Source: an uncultured Stenotrophomonas sp. (lineage in GTDB: Bacteria > Pseudomonadota > Gammaproteobacteria > Xanthomonadales > Xanthomonadaceae). Taken from it: a stretch of 64,000 nt of DNA. The translations under genes were made by a program, and so were the position numbers. The notes under the pieces were generated by a model that did not search any database, was not told where the DNA came from, and saw only the letters and a list, made by a program, of their open reading frames with translations. Shown in pieces: positions 24,618-33,550 of the stretch; position 1 is the first letter of the stretch; each line of letters starts with the position of its first letter. The stretch lies in NCBI GenBank assembly GCA_913775725.1, contig CAJYNG010000022.1:1-64000 (forward strand), in the 5' to 3' direction.

Positions 24618-27041
24618 TCAGCCAGTCCCCGGCGGCCCCTTCACCGCGACCAGCCGCACCGGGCGCAGATCGGCCAGGGTCATCCGTTCCAGCGGCTGCG
24701 GCCGCTCGATCGCGTAACCCTGCAGGCCCTGCACACCGAGCCGGGTCAGCGCACCGGCGACCTCGGCGGTCTCAACCCACTCGGCCACCACTTCCATCTG
24801 CAGCTCGCGCCCGAGCTCGCTGATCGCGCGCACGGTGGCGTGGCTGACCGGGTCGGTATCCATGTCACGCACGAAGGCACCGTCGATTTTCAGAATGTCC
24901 GCGGGCAACTGACGCAGATAGCCGAACGAAGACAGGCCCGAGCCGAAGTCATCCAGTGCCATCCGGCAGCCGCGTGCCTTTACTGCGTCGATGAACGCGC
25001 GGGCCTGGCTGAGGTTGCTGATCGCCGCGGTCTCGGTGATCTCGAAGCACAGCTTGGAGGCCAGTGCGCGGTTGCGCTCGAGCAGGTCGCAGACGAAGGC
25101 AAGGAACCCCGGCTCAGCGATCGACTGCGCGGAGACATTGACGTTGCACAGGCCCAGTTGGCGCACGTGTGCCGGGCACACCTGCAGGTGGCGGAACAGC
25201 AACCCGAGCACGTGACGATCCAGCGCCACCGCCATGCCATAGCGCTCCACCGCCGGCATGAACTGGCCGGGCAGGTGCAGGCTGCCATCGGTACCGCGCA
25301 TGCGCACCAGCACCTCGTAATGCAGGTAGGAAGGATCACCCACGCGGGCGATGCGCTGTGCATACAGCACCATGCGATTCTCGGCCATCGCCAGGCTGAC
25401 GCCCTGCAGGCGCTCGGCCTCCTGCCGCCGTTCCTCCAGTGCCATGCGGTTCTCGTTGAAGCAGTGCACGCGGTTGCGCCCGGCCTGCTTGGCCGCATAG
25501 CAGGCGCTGTCGGCGGCACTCATCAACCAGTTCACGTCCGGCGCATCGGCACTGACTTCGACCACGCCGATGCTGCAGCTCAGTTGCGGACTGCCCTCGC
25601 TGATCGGGAAGGTTGCCTGCCCCAGGTTGCGGATCACCCGCTGCAGCACCCGCTTGGCCTCGTCCTGCCCGGCATGGGCGAGGAACACGGCGAACTCGTC
25701 GGCGCCCAGCCGGCCTACCCAGTCGCCATCGCGCACCGCGGCAACCAGATAGTCGGCGAAGCTGCGCAGCATCTGGTCGCCCGCCGCGTGGCCGAAGCTG
25801 TCGTTGACCAGCTTGAAGTGGTCCAGGTTGATGTAGCACAGCGCATGCGTACCGCCGTCGCTGCGCACCTGCAGCAGCGAACGCTCCAGCAGCCGCTCGA
25901 TCTCGCGTCGGTTGATCAGGCCGGTCAGCGGATCGTGGCTGGCGTGATGCTCGATCTCACGTGCCAATGCATGGTTCTGGCTGACATCCTCGATGATCGC
26001 AAACACCGACAGGCCACCTCCCGCGCTGCGCACACCGGTGCCACTCCAGCGCCCCCACACCAGGCTGCCATCGCGGCGGCAGAAGCGCAGTTCACTCGGC
26101 CGCAGCTGCCGGTCCCAGTCGATGCGGCCGACGCCATCGATGACCAGTTCGCCTTCCATCAACAGATCGCCGAGCGACATCTGCAGCAGCACGTCGCGTC
26201 GGTAGTCGAGGATATCGGCCATCGCCTGGTTGGCTTCGATCACCTTGCCTTCGGTGTCGAGCTTGAGCATGCCGACATTGGCCTGGTAGAAAGCCGCACG
26301 GAAGCGGCTTTCATGTTCGGTCAGATCCTTGCCGACGCGACGCGCCAGCGCGACAGCCATCAGGCTGATCGCCAGCACCGACAGGCCACCGACCACCAGC
26401 GTGGCGATCCGCACCATCGTGGCCATCCGCAGCAGCGCCTGCGAGAACGCCTGCGCCAGTACCTGCAGCCGACGATCAAGATCACGCAGCTGCTGCAGGT
26501 AGCGATCACGGACAGGCGCAGGCAAGGCGCCGTCGCCATGCCGCAGCTGCAGCTCGTCGACCAGGCGCTGCACCGCCATCAGGTCACCATCGGTCTGCCG
26601 CCACAACGCCGTCGCCTCGCGAAACGCGCCGATGTCGCGTGCGTAGCGGAAGGAGAACACCAGCCGTGGAATGTCGGCGCGCGCGTTGCCGCCCTGCAGG
26701 AAACCCTGCCGGGCTTTGGCTTCATCCGGCTCGGCCTGTTCCAGCGCCAACCGCGCCTGCAGATCGCCCAACGGCACCTGCAGGGCCTGGCGTGCGTCGT
26801 CCAGGTCCTGGGCATCACCGCGCGCCAGATAGCGGCTGAGTGCGGCGGTCGCATCCTGCTGACCACGCGACCAGTACCCCTGGCCGGCGATCCAGGCGGT
26901 GGAGGCCGCCTGCAGTTCCTGGATCAAGGCGGACAGTGCGACCAGTCCGATCGCCATGCCCGTCAACAACGCAAATCGCAGTCCCAGGCCGCGGGTCATC
27001 GGTACCCGCCGGCTCTGTTGGTCCGTGCCACTCCTACCCAT
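24618..27041 (-). CDS. Membrane GGDEF-EAL protein (cyclic-di-GMP phosphodiesterase)
   Basis: An 807-residue protein. Two membrane helices (about residues 20-45 and 210-235) flank a periplasmic helical sensor. A PAS domain (about 245-365) leads to a GGDEF domain whose catalytic motif is GADEF (446-450), so cyclase activity is doubtful. The EAL domain reads EVL at 576-578 in HYEVLVRMRG, with DDFGSGLSSFGYLRQLP and LKIDGAFVRDM retained; EVL forms are often active. The likely output is breakdown of cyclic-di-GMP. ATG 27041 is used, but ATG 26999 is also well placed. Confidence 0.85.
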   Translation of the reverse strand: MGRSGTDQQSRRVPMTRGLGLRFALLTGMAIGLVALSALIQELQAASTAWIAGQGYWSRGQQDATAALSRYLARGDAQDLDDARQALQVPLGDLQARLALEQAEPDEAKARQGFLQGGNARADIPRLVFSFRYARDIGAFREATALWRQTDGDLMAVQRLVDELQLRHGDGALPAPVRDRYLQQLRDLDRRLQVLAQAFSQALLRMATMVRIATLVVGGLSVLAISLMAVALARRVGKDLTEHESRFRAAFYQANVGMLKLDTEGKVIEANQAMADILDYRRDVLLQMSLGDLLMEGELVIDGVGRIDWDRQLRPSELRFCRRDGSLVWGRWSGTGVRSAGGGLSVFAIIEDVSQNHALAREIEHHASHDPLTGLINRREIERLLERSLLQVRSDGGTHALCYINLDHFKLVNDSFGHAAGDQMLRSFADYLVAAVRDGDWVGRLGADEFAVFLAHAGQDEAKRVLQRVIRNLGQATFPISEGSPQLSCSIGVVEVSADAPDVNWLMSAADSACYAAKQAGRNRVHCFNENRMALEERRQEAERLQGVSLAMAENRMVLYAQRIARVGDPSYLHYEVLVRMRGTDGSLHLPGQFMPAVERYGMAVALDRHVLGLLFRHLQVCPAHVRQLGLCNVNVSAQSIAEPGFLAFVCDLLERNRALASKLCFEITETAAISNLSQARAFIDAVKARGCRMALDDFGSGLSSFGYLRQLPADILKIDGAFVRDMDTDPVSHATVRAISELGRELQMEVVAEWVETAEVAGALTRLGVQGLQGYAIERPQPLERMTLADLRPVRLVAVKGPPGTG

Positions 27042-27123
27042 CCCGGATCCCCCCGAATGTGCTGCGGTGACAACCTCCCTTGGAACCGGCCCAGCCTATG
27101 ACCGGCAATGTGTGGGCCATGCG

Positions 27124-27208
27124 AAAAAGGGGACGGAGGGGATTAAGTCGTTTTCGGCATAAGCGCGTGGCCTGCCATTTACGACTTAATCCCCTCCGTC
27201 CCCTTTTT
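27124..27208. repeat. Long inverted repeat, GGGGACGGAGGGGATTAAGTCG family
   Basis: A 28-bp perfect inverted repeat: left arm 27124-27151 (core GACGGAGGGGATTAAGTCG), right arm 27181-27208, loop 29 bp. The same arms recur at 45803-45903. It stands between the GGDEF-EAL gene start and the helicase stop and can form a very stable hairpin ending in a T-run on either strand, so it could also terminate the helicase transcript. Confidence 0.85.
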
Positions 27209-27259
27209 CTGTACGCCAGCCCGGAGGCTGGCGTTGATCAGGACGGCTGCGGGCGCGGC

Positions 27260-29206
27260 TTAGAAGCTGCGCGGGCCGCGCGGCTTGAAGCCGTCACGAC
27301 GCGGCGGGCGGCTGTCGCGGTCACCGCCGCGGTCGCCACCATGGCCACCCGGACCACCCGGGCCGCCACGACGCGGGCCACCCGGGCCGCCCGGACCACG
27401 CTTGTCGAAGCGCGGCTTGAACGGACGCGGGGCCGGGCTGGTGTCTTCACCCGGAGCCAGCGCACGCATCTGCAGCTGCTGGCCCGACACCCAGACCTTC
27501 TGCAGGTGCGACAGCACGTCCGACGGCATCTGCGCCGGCAGATCCAGCAGCGAGAAGTCGTCGTGGATGTCGATGCGACCGATGAAGCGGCTTTCCAGGC
27601 CGGCCTCGTTGGCAATGGCGCCGACGATGTTGGCCGGCTTCACGCCATGCTGGTGACCGACCGAAATACGGTAGGTCTCCATGCCCTGCTCCGGCGCACC
27701 ACGCGGCGGAACCTCACGGCGCGGACGCTGCTCGAAACCACCTTCGGCGTCATCGCGACGCGGGCCACGCTCGAAGCGCGGACCACGCTCGTTGCGGTCA
27801 AAGCGATCGCCACGCTCCGGACGGTCGCCACGGTCGAAGCGCTCGCGCGGCGCGCGCTCTTCACGCGGGGCACGCACCGGCGGCTGCAGCAGGAACGGGG
27901 TATCACCCTGCAGCATCTTGGCCAGCGCGGCGGCCACTTCGATGGCCGGCACGTTCTGTTCGTTCTCGAAGCGCTCCAGCAGCTGGCGGTAGAAGTCCAG
28001 GCCACCGGCGCCGAGGGTCTCGGTGATGCGCGTGGTGAACTTGTTGATGCGGTTGTCGTTGACCGCTTCCACGCTCGGCAGCTGCATCTCTTCGATCGGC
28101 TGGCGGGTGGCGCGCTCGATCTGGCGCAGCATGCCCTTCTCGCGCGGGGTGGCGAACAGGATCGCCTCGCCGCTGCGGCCGGCACGGCCGGTACGGCCGA
28201 TACGGTGTACGTAGCTTTCGGTGTCGTACGGAATGTCGTAGTTCAGCACGTGGCTGATGCGCTCCACGTCCAGGCCGCGGGCGGCCACGTCGGTGGCGAC
28301 CAGGATGTCCAGCTTGCCTTCCTTCAGCATGGCGATGGTGCGCTCACGCTGGGCCTGCTGCATGTCACCGTTGATGGCAGCAGCGGCCAGGCCACGGGCC
28401 TGCAGCTTGCTGGCCAGTTCTTCGGTGCCGGCCTTGGTACGCGCGAAGATGATCATCGCGTCGAACGGCTCGACTTCCAGGATGCGGGTCAGCGCGTCCA
28501 GCTTGTGCATGCCACTCACCCACCAGTAACGCTGGCGGATGTTGGCCGAGGTGGTGGTCTTGGCCTGGATGGTGACCTCGACCGGATCCTGCAGGTAGGT
28601 CTGCGCGATGCGGCGGATCTGCGGCGGCATGGTGGCCGAGAACAGGGCCACCTGGCGCTGCTCCGGCAGCTTCTTCAGCACGGCTTCGACGTCGTCGATG
28701 AAGCCCATGCGCAGCATTTCATCGGCTTCGTCCAGCACCAGCGTCTTCAGCTCAGACAGGTCCAGGGTGCTGCGATCCAGGTGGTCGATCACGCGGCCGG
28801 GAGTACCGACCACGATGTGCACGCCGCGGCGCAGGGCCGACAGCTGCTGGCCGTACGGCTGGCCGCCGTACACCGGCAGCACACGGAAGCCCGGAATCTT
28901 GGACGAATAGGACTGGAACGCCTCGGCAACCTGGATGGCCAGTTCGCGGGTCGGTGCCAGGATCAGGGCCTGCGGCTTGATCTGCTGCAGGTCGATGTTG
29001 GACAGTACCGGCAGCGCGAAGGCAGCGGTCTTGCCGGTGCCGGTCTGGGCCTGGCCCAGCACGTCGCGACCTTCCAGCATCGCCGGGATGGTGGCGGCCT
29101 GGATCGGCGACGGGGTTTCGTAGCCGATGGCAGTGACTGCCTGCATCACGGGCTCGGACAGGCCGAGCTGCGCAAACTGCAGCGGCGCTTGGGAATCTTG
29201 GGACAT
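27260..29206 (-). CDS. deaD: DEAD-box RNA helicase, DeaD/CsdA type
   Basis: A 648-residue helicase. The Q-motif is near the start (FAQLGLSEPVMQAVTAIGYETPSPIQ); motif I is AQTGTGKT (53-60), motif II is VLDEADEML, motif III is SAT, and the C-terminal motif is HRIGRTGRAGR. After the core comes an Arg/Glu-rich linker, then a DbpA-like RNA-binding domain (YRISVGHQHGVKPANIVGAIAN), then a glycine-rich PGGPGGPRRGGPGG tail. DeaD unwinds rRNA and mRNA structures, aiding 50S assembly and growth at low temperature. ATG 29206 places the conserved opening nearby; the upstream frame is unsupported. A hairpin lies in its leader. Confidence 0.9.
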   Translation of the reverse strand: MSQDSQAPLQFAQLGLSEPVMQAVTAIGYETPSPIQAATIPAMLEGRDVLGQAQTGTGKTAAFALPVLSNIDLQQIKPQALILAPTRELAIQVAEAFQSYSSKIPGFRVLPVYGGQPYGQQLSALRRGVHIVVGTPGRVIDHLDRSTLDLSELKTLVLDEADEMLRMGFIDDVEAVLKKLPEQRQVALFSATMPPQIRRIAQTYLQDPVEVTIQAKTTTSANIRQRYWWVSGMHKLDALTRILEVEPFDAMIIFARTKAGTEELASKLQARGLAAAAINGDMQQAQRERTIAMLKEGKLDILVATDVAARGLDVERISHVLNYDIPYDTESYVHRIGRTGRAGRSGEAILFATPREKGMLRQIERATRQPIEEMQLPSVEAVNDNRINKFTTRITETLGAGGLDFYRQLLERFENEQNVPAIEVAAALAKMLQGDTPFLLQPPVRAPREERAPRERFDRGDRPERGDRFDRNERGPRFERGPRRDDAEGGFEQRPRREVPPRGAPEQGMETYRISVGHQHGVKPANIVGAIANEAGLESRFIGRIDIHDDFSLLDLPAQMPSDVLSHLQKVWVSGQQLQMRALAPGEDTSPAPRPFKPRFDKRGPGGPGGPRRGGPGGPGGHGGDRGGDRDSRPPRRDGFKPRGPRSF

Positions 29207-29220
29207 GGGGAACTCCGAAG

Positions 29221-29244
29221 GCACTGCCGTCTTCCTGGCAGTGC
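29221..29244 (-). promoter_or_regulatory. Leader hairpin upstream of deaD
   Basis: GCACTGCC and GGCAGTGC form a perfect 8-bp stem with an 8-bp loop at 29221-29244, 14 bp before the deaD start codon on its strand. It is preceded by a six-T run. Cold-shock helicase genes often have structured long leaders, and the 266-bp gap to the divergent S4 gene allows one. Function inferred from position. Confidence 0.45.
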
Positions 29245-29472
29245 GATAAAAAAGGTGATGGTCCGCGCTTTGGGCGCCCTTCTTATCGCGTGCCCTGGCG
29301 CTGCTCGGTTGGAGGAGATTTCACTCGCTCAGAGCGGAATCATACCGCATTGATCCTGAACGAGGCGTACAGCTTTCCGTGCGCGTGCCGTCATGCCCCG
29401 TGCTGGCGCACAATACGCGCCCTCTTCCCGGCCCGGCCGCTGGCCTGCGCCCTCTTCCCAGGAACCCGCTCC

Positions 29473-29694
29473 ATGCAGATTCTCGAATTCGACCTCGACG
29501 GTGACTACGTCGAACTCAAGCAGCTGCTCAAGCTGGCCGACCTGGTCACCAGTGGCGGCGAAGCCAAGATGGTCATCAGTGACGGCCAGGTGCGGGTCGA
29601 CGGCGAGGTCGAACTGCGCAAGGCCTGCAAGATCCGCGCAGGCCAGGTGGTTGAATTCGCCGACAGCCAGATCCGCGTGCTGGCCGCCGGCTGA
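29473..29694 (+). CDS. Small S4-domain RNA-binding protein (YbcJ-like)
   Basis: A 73-residue single-domain protein. FDLDGDYVELKQLLKLADLVTSGGEAKMVISDGQVRVDGEVELRKACKIRAGQ is a compact S4 fold as in E. coli YbcJ. It would bind RNA, perhaps rRNA or tRNA. ATG 29473 is strongly preferred: the long upstream frame has no homology and would add 61 residues. The protein is predicted to act in the cytoplasm. It is divergent from deaD, another RNA-binding gene, and convergent with the ubiquinone hydroxylase gene. Confidence 0.83.
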   Translation: MQILEFDLDGDYVELKQLLKLADLVTSGGEAKMVISDGQVRVDGEVELRKACKIRAGQVVEFADSQIRVLAAG

Positions 29695-29705
29695 TCTGAA
29701 CCTGT

Positions 29706-30884
29706 TCAGGCCACGCGCTGGGTCAGGTGCGAGGCAATCAGCTGCCTGAACGGTGCCACGCCCTGCGCCAGGCGCAGGCCGGCCGCCCGCAGCAGGCGCG
29801 CAGGACGGCGATCGTCGGTGTACAGGCTGGCGATCGCATTGGTGGCCTCGTACAGCGGCCGCGACGCCAGCCGATGACCCCGCTGGTAGCTGGCCAGCAT
29901 GCCGGCTGCGGCAATATCGGCACCGCGACGCTGCTGCTCGACGATGCCCTGCGCCAGCCGCTGTGCGCTGGCCAGTCCCAGGTTGAAGCCATGCGCGGTG
30001 ACCGGGTGCATGCCGACTGCGGCATCGCCGATCAGCGCCGAACGCTCGCCGACAAAACGGTGCGCATACACACCTACCAGCGGATACGCCTGCGGCGTGG
30101 CCACTGGCTGCATGCGGCCCAAGCGGTGTTCGAAGCAACCGCTGATGGCCTCACCGAAGGCCACCTCGTCCATCGCCAGCAGCTCCTCGATCTGCCGCGG
30201 CGGCAACGTGATCACCGCCGACGCCTGGCCCTCGTTGAGCGGCAGCAGCGCCATCGTACGGCCGTAGCCGAACCATTCCCACGCGGTGTGGTGATGGTCG
30301 CGCTCGACCTGCATGCGGCACACCAGCATGGACTTGCCGAAGTCGCGCATCTGCGCACCGATGCCGAGCATCCGGCGGGTGGCAGAGAAGCGGCTGTCAG
30401 CGGCCACCAGCAGCCGCGCATGAAGTTGGCTGCCGTCATCGAGTTTGACCACATGGCCCTGTGCATCGGCCTGTACGCCCTGCACCTTGCGCCCGTCGAA
30501 CAGTTCCAGGCCGTCCTGGCCCTGCACGGCATCCCATGCAGCGCGGCGGATCAGATGGTTGGGCACCAGCCAGCCCAGCGGCTGGCCGTCGACCTGGCTG
30601 CTGGCGAAAGTCAGCGCGAACGGCGAGCCGCCGTTCATCACCTTGGCATCGCGCAGCTCAGCGACTTCGGCCTGCGGCAGGCGCTGCCACAGCTCCAGCT
30701 GCTCCATGCTCTGCCGCGAGGCATGGGTCAACGCGATCTCGCGGCCATCGAAGGCGGCCTCGGCCAGCGCCTGGCGCGGCTGCACTTCGACCAGCCCGAC
30801 CTGCAGGCCGCTGCCGGCCAGCGCGCGCGCGAAGCACAGACCCGCCGGTCCGGCGCCGACCACCACCACGTCCATCCTGCGCAT
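29706..30884 (-). CDS. UbiH/UbiI/UbiM-family FAD-dependent hydroxylase
   Basis: A 392-residue flavoprotein monooxygenase. The N-terminal Rossmann motif is VVVGAGPAGLCFARALAGSG, the second FAD motif is ERSALIGDAAVGMHPVTAHGFNLGL, and the DG-type region (LLVAADSRFSATRRMLG) is present. This belongs to the ubiquinone aromatic-ring hydroxylase group; the general features remind me of UbiM, the broader-specificity version, but I cannot separate it from UbiH or UbiI by eye. It hydroxylates a ubiquinone precursor in the membrane-associated complex. No other ubi gene is nearby. Confidence 0.75.
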   Translation of the reverse strand: MRRMDVVVVGAGPAGLCFARALAGSGLQVGLVEVQPRQALAEAAFDGREIALTHASRQSMEQLELWQRLPQAEVAELRDAKVMNGGSPFALTFASSQVDGQPLGWLVPNHLIRRAAWDAVQGQDGLELFDGRKVQGVQADAQGHVVKLDDGSQLHARLLVAADSRFSATRRMLGIGAQMRDFGKSMLVCRMQVERDHHHTAWEWFGYGRTMALLPLNEGQASAVITLPPRQIEELLAMDEVAFGEAISGCFEHRLGRMQPVATPQAYPLVGVYAHRFVGERSALIGDAAVGMHPVTAHGFNLGLASAQRLAQGIVEQQRRGADIAAAGMLASYQRGHRLASRPLYEATNAIASLYTDDRRPARLLRAAGLRLAQGVAPFRQLIASHLTQRVA

Positions 30885-30964
30885 GCGCGCCTCCTGCCGT
30901 TGATTCAGTCCGGATCAGCATAGCGCCACGCACCTGACCGGCCTTGATCTGGATCAGGCCCGGG

Positions 30965-31357
30965 TCACAACAACGCGAACACCAGCGCCAGGATCGACAG
31001 CAGCGACACCAGCCACACCAGGCTGCGCACGTAGGGCACGCCTGCGGCATACAGCGGCAGGTAGACCACGCGCGCCCAGAAGTAGGCCTGCGCAGCCAGC
31101 GCGGTGGTGTCGTTGCCGCGACCGGCCACGACCACTGCGATTGCGGCGGCAGCGAAGAAGGGGAACGTCTCCAAGAAGTTGGCCTGGGCCCGCTGCAGGC
31201 GACCGGCCAGCGGGCTGACCGGCTTGGCCTCACCGTCGCGCGCGGAGGCATTCCACTTCATCCCGCGCTCGCGGGTGACCACCGTGGAAGTGGCGAAGAT
31301 GTAGACGAAGCCCAGCAGCACCGACCAGGCCAGCATCGTCAGTTCAGTTGCCATCAT
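30965..31357 (-). CDS. MAPEG-family membrane protein
   Basis: A 130-residue protein with four hydrophobic helices (WSVLLGFVYIFATSTVV; ETFPFFAAAAIAVVVAG; FWARVVYLPLYAAGVPY; LVWLVSLLSILALVFALL). The RLQRAQANFLETFPFFAAA segment is the MAPEG hallmark (glutathione/eicosanoid-related membrane proteins). Bacterial members may have glutathione transferase or peroxidase activity. The start could be the first or second of two adjacent Met codons. Stop and start distances of under 10 bp tie it to the DUF4019 gene upstream. Confidence 0.82.
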   Translation of the reverse strand: MMATELTMLAWSVLLGFVYIFATSTVVTRERGMKWNASARDGEAKPVSPLAGRLQRAQANFLETFPFFAAAAIAVVVAGRGNDTTALAAQAYFWARVVYLPLYAAGVPYVRSLVWLVSLLSILALVFALL

Positions 31358-31365
31358 TCATCTCC

Positions 31366-31911
31366 TCAGGGCGCCGACGCGCGCAGGCTGTAACCGGCCA
31401 GGCGCCACACCTGGTCCTCATCGAAACGGAACGAGACCAGCTCGCGCACCGGCTGTGCGCTGTTGGCGAAACGGGTCGGGAAGCTGACGTTGATGTACAG
31501 CCCTTCCGGCACTGCGGCACCGGCGCTGTACTTGACCCGGGTGATGGTCGGCTGGCCACGCCCGGCCAGCGCACCCAGGCGCGTGCGCTCGGTGGTCAAC
31601 TGACTGACAAAGGCGGCCTTCGGTACTGCGCGGCGCGCGACGGCCGAAGCGCCATCCCACAGTTCGCCGGCGCGGTTGGCATCCACCAGCTGCGCCGCCT
31701 TCACTGCGGCCGCGCCCATTTCCGCGTCCTGTTTCTGCACCTGCGCCTGCTGCGCGGCGGTCAACACCGGAGCGCCGGCGGTAGCCGGTTTTGCAGCCGC
31801 TGGCGAGACCGGTGCCGGGCGCGCGGGTGCCGGGGCGGGCGTGGCCGGCGCAGGTGCCTGCGCGAATGCGGTCAGGGGCAGCAGGGACAGCAGCAGGAGC
31901 ACGCGCTTCAT
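31366..31911 (-). CDS. Exported DUF4019 protein
   Basis: A 181-residue protein with a signal peptide (MKRVLLLLSLLPLTAFA) and a low-complexity Ala-Pro linker (residues about 20-50). The DUF4019 domain follows: AAAVKAAQLVDANRAGELWDGAS... TITRVKYSAGAAVPEGLYINVSFPT... RELVSFRFDEDQVWRLAGYSLR. Function is unknown; it is expected in the periplasm. I use ATG 31911; a GTG two codons before is possible. Its stop is 8 bp from the MAPEG start, probably an operon. Confidence 0.78.
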   Translation of the reverse strand: MKRVLLLLSLLPLTAFAQAPAPATPAPAPARPAPVSPAAAKPATAGAPVLTAAQQAQVQKQDAEMGAAAVKAAQLVDANRAGELWDGASAVARRAVPKAAFVSQLTTERTRLGALAGRGQPTITRVKYSAGAAVPEGLYINVSFPTRFANSAQPVRELVSFRFDEDQVWRLAGYSLRASAP

Positions 31912-31969
31912 GGACACCGCCGGTTCTCGGGAAAGAACCGCAGTCTACGCCAGCGCAGTGAGCTGTTCG

Positions 31970-33133
31970 TCAGCGCGGGTTGGCGCTGCCTTCCACCGCT
32001 GCGGCATCGGCCTGCGCGGCAGGCGTGCCAGCGTCTGACGGCGCCTGTTCGGCCAGCGGCGGCGGCTCCGACGGTGCCGGTGGCAGCGTCGCCACATCGA
32101 TCTCCGACAGCGGGCTTTCTTCCGGGCATACCGCATCCGGGAACCCGAAGCGCTGCTTCAGCGCCTGGCCGCAGCTGTTGATCGATTCCATGTCGGCGCC
32201 TTCGCGCTTGCACTGCTGGTCGAAGGCGATCAGGAACGCATCCTTGCGCTGCACGAAATCATCGCCGCAGGCACGCATCTGCTTGATCCGCTCCAGGTCG
32301 TCCTGCACCGCGTTGGTGCCATCCAGGCCGTACTGGCGCAGCTCGTCCGGGGTCAGCAGGCGGAGGCTGCGGTTGGGCACGGTCATCATCAGATCGGCCA
32401 CACCCACCGCCACGCCGTTGCGCTGCAGGTAGTCCTTCACGTTGTCGTAGACCTCGTGCAGCTCGCGGTTGAGTTCCGCGCGCGAGGTGGCCTTGGAGCT
32501 GATGCGCATCATGCGGTGGATGCCGACCTTGCCCGACAGCAGGCGGTTGTCACCGGCGGCCAGCACGAACACGCAGGCGCTGTGGCAGATCGAGCCTTCG
32601 CGCACCCAGATGGTCCAGCCCGACTCACCAATGCTGTCACCGGCGACGATCGCCGATTCCACCTGGCCGCCACTGGAATCCAGATCGAGGATGCGTTTGT
32701 GGATCTTCTGCTGGTCGGCAACCACGGCCAACCGCCACATCATCTCGGCGAAGCCCGGATTGATCTTGCCGGCGTAGCGCACGCGCATCAGGCCGCGCTC
32801 GGCGCACGGCGCCAGGGCCTGGGTGATCTGCTCGCGCTGCAGGCCTTCCAGCTCGACGCCATCGCCCGCATCACCGGCGTACTCGGTGCTGCAGCTGACC
32901 CAGGCGCGGCCATTCTCCAACAGCGCCTGCGGCCACGGCCGATCCGCCCGGCTGCGCGGCGGCGCCGGCGGTGGCGGTGCGTCAGCCGCATTGATCGAGA
33001 CCATGTTCTCGCCATCACTGGCCGGTGCCCGCGCCGCCTTGTCGGCAGCAGTCACATTGCCCGGATTCTCCAGCTGACTGCAGCCCGCCAGGGCCAGGCA
33101 CAACAAGGGCAACCAGCGGAGTTTGGCGGACAT
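31970..33133 (-). CDS. Lipoprotein with ClpP/crotonase-like fold (COG3904 type)
   Basis: A 387-residue lipoprotein (LCLALAGC, lipidated Cys18). A proline-rich linker (about 50-62) precedes a ClpP-like core: LDLDSSGGQVESAIVAGDSI (149-168), then SICHSACVFVLAAGDNRLL with Ser185 as the likely nucleophile, then GKVGIHRM with His206. The arrangement resembles periplasmic serine-protease-like proteins of COG3904. A C-terminal Pro/Ala-rich tail ends the protein. The substrate and true proteolysis are unproven. ATG 33133 places the lipobox normally. It lies upstream of the DUF4019 gene on the same strand, 58 bp apart. Confidence 0.72.
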   Translation of the reverse strand: MSAKLRWLPLLCLALAGCSQLENPGNVTAADKAARAPASDGENMVSINAADAPPPPAPPRSRADRPWPQALLENGRAWVSCSTEYAGDAGDGVELEGLQREQITQALAPCAERGLMRVRYAGKINPGFAEMMWRLAVVADQQKIHKRILDLDSSGGQVESAIVAGDSIGESGWTIWVREGSICHSACVFVLAAGDNRLLSGKVGIHRMMRISSKATSRAELNRELHEVYDNVKDYLQRNGVAVGVADLMMTVPNRSLRLLTPDELRQYGLDGTNAVQDDLERIKQMRACGDDFVQRKDAFLIAFDQQCKREGADMESINSCGQALKQRFGFPDAVCPEESPLSEIDVATLPPAPSEPPPLAEQAPSDAGTPAAQADAAAVEGSANPR

Positions 33134-33232
33134 CGGGCAACCAGTCTTCACGTGAGCAAGAGCCACAGTCTACCCGTCCGGGGCGCGCATTCAGCGCGTG
33201 GCACTGAACCCCTTCTGACCCTTGGGAAAGCG

Positions 33233-33456
33233 TGTCGACCAAGGTCGACACCTACCAGAGCGGGATGCCCTTCCGGCAGGCCGCGTGAAACTGTCGAAGG
33301 CGGGGTGGGTCCGGTTGCGGGAGTGTCCGCGGCATGGATGCCGCGGCCAAGCCCCCAAGGACGGGTTTACGGCGTCTCCCGCAACCGGACCCACCCCGCC
33401 TCCCCACAGGAAACCAGCTTCTGCCGTTGCCGTTGCCGGCCAGCGGCCGGCACTAC
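33233..33456. repeat. SMAG palindromes and a long 24-bp inverted repeat
   Basis: The 417 bp between the lipoprotein and Ada-AlkA genes hold three structures and no gene: a SMAG copy at 33233-33255 (GTGTCGACCAAGGTCGACAC core), a perfect 24-bp inverted repeat with arms 33298-33321 and 33377-33400 (GGCGGGGTGGGTCCGGTTGC and complement) around an inner GCGGCATGGATGCCGC hairpin, and another SMAG-like palindrome at 33435-33456 (GCCGGCCAGCGGCCGGC). It is otherwise non-coding. Confidence 0.8.
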
Positions 33457-33550
33457 CGCGGGTGCAGGGCGCGGCCCTGCCAGAACCCCCTCCAGCATCC
33501 ATGTCCGAATGTGGCGAGTATCCCCACCCGCACACGCCTAGACTGGCGCC

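Noticed and set aside
24270-27101. Plus-strand open frame of 943 codons opposite the GGDEF-EAL gene
   Set aside because: Shadow frame with no recognisable domain; the opposite strand has GGDEF and EAL domains.
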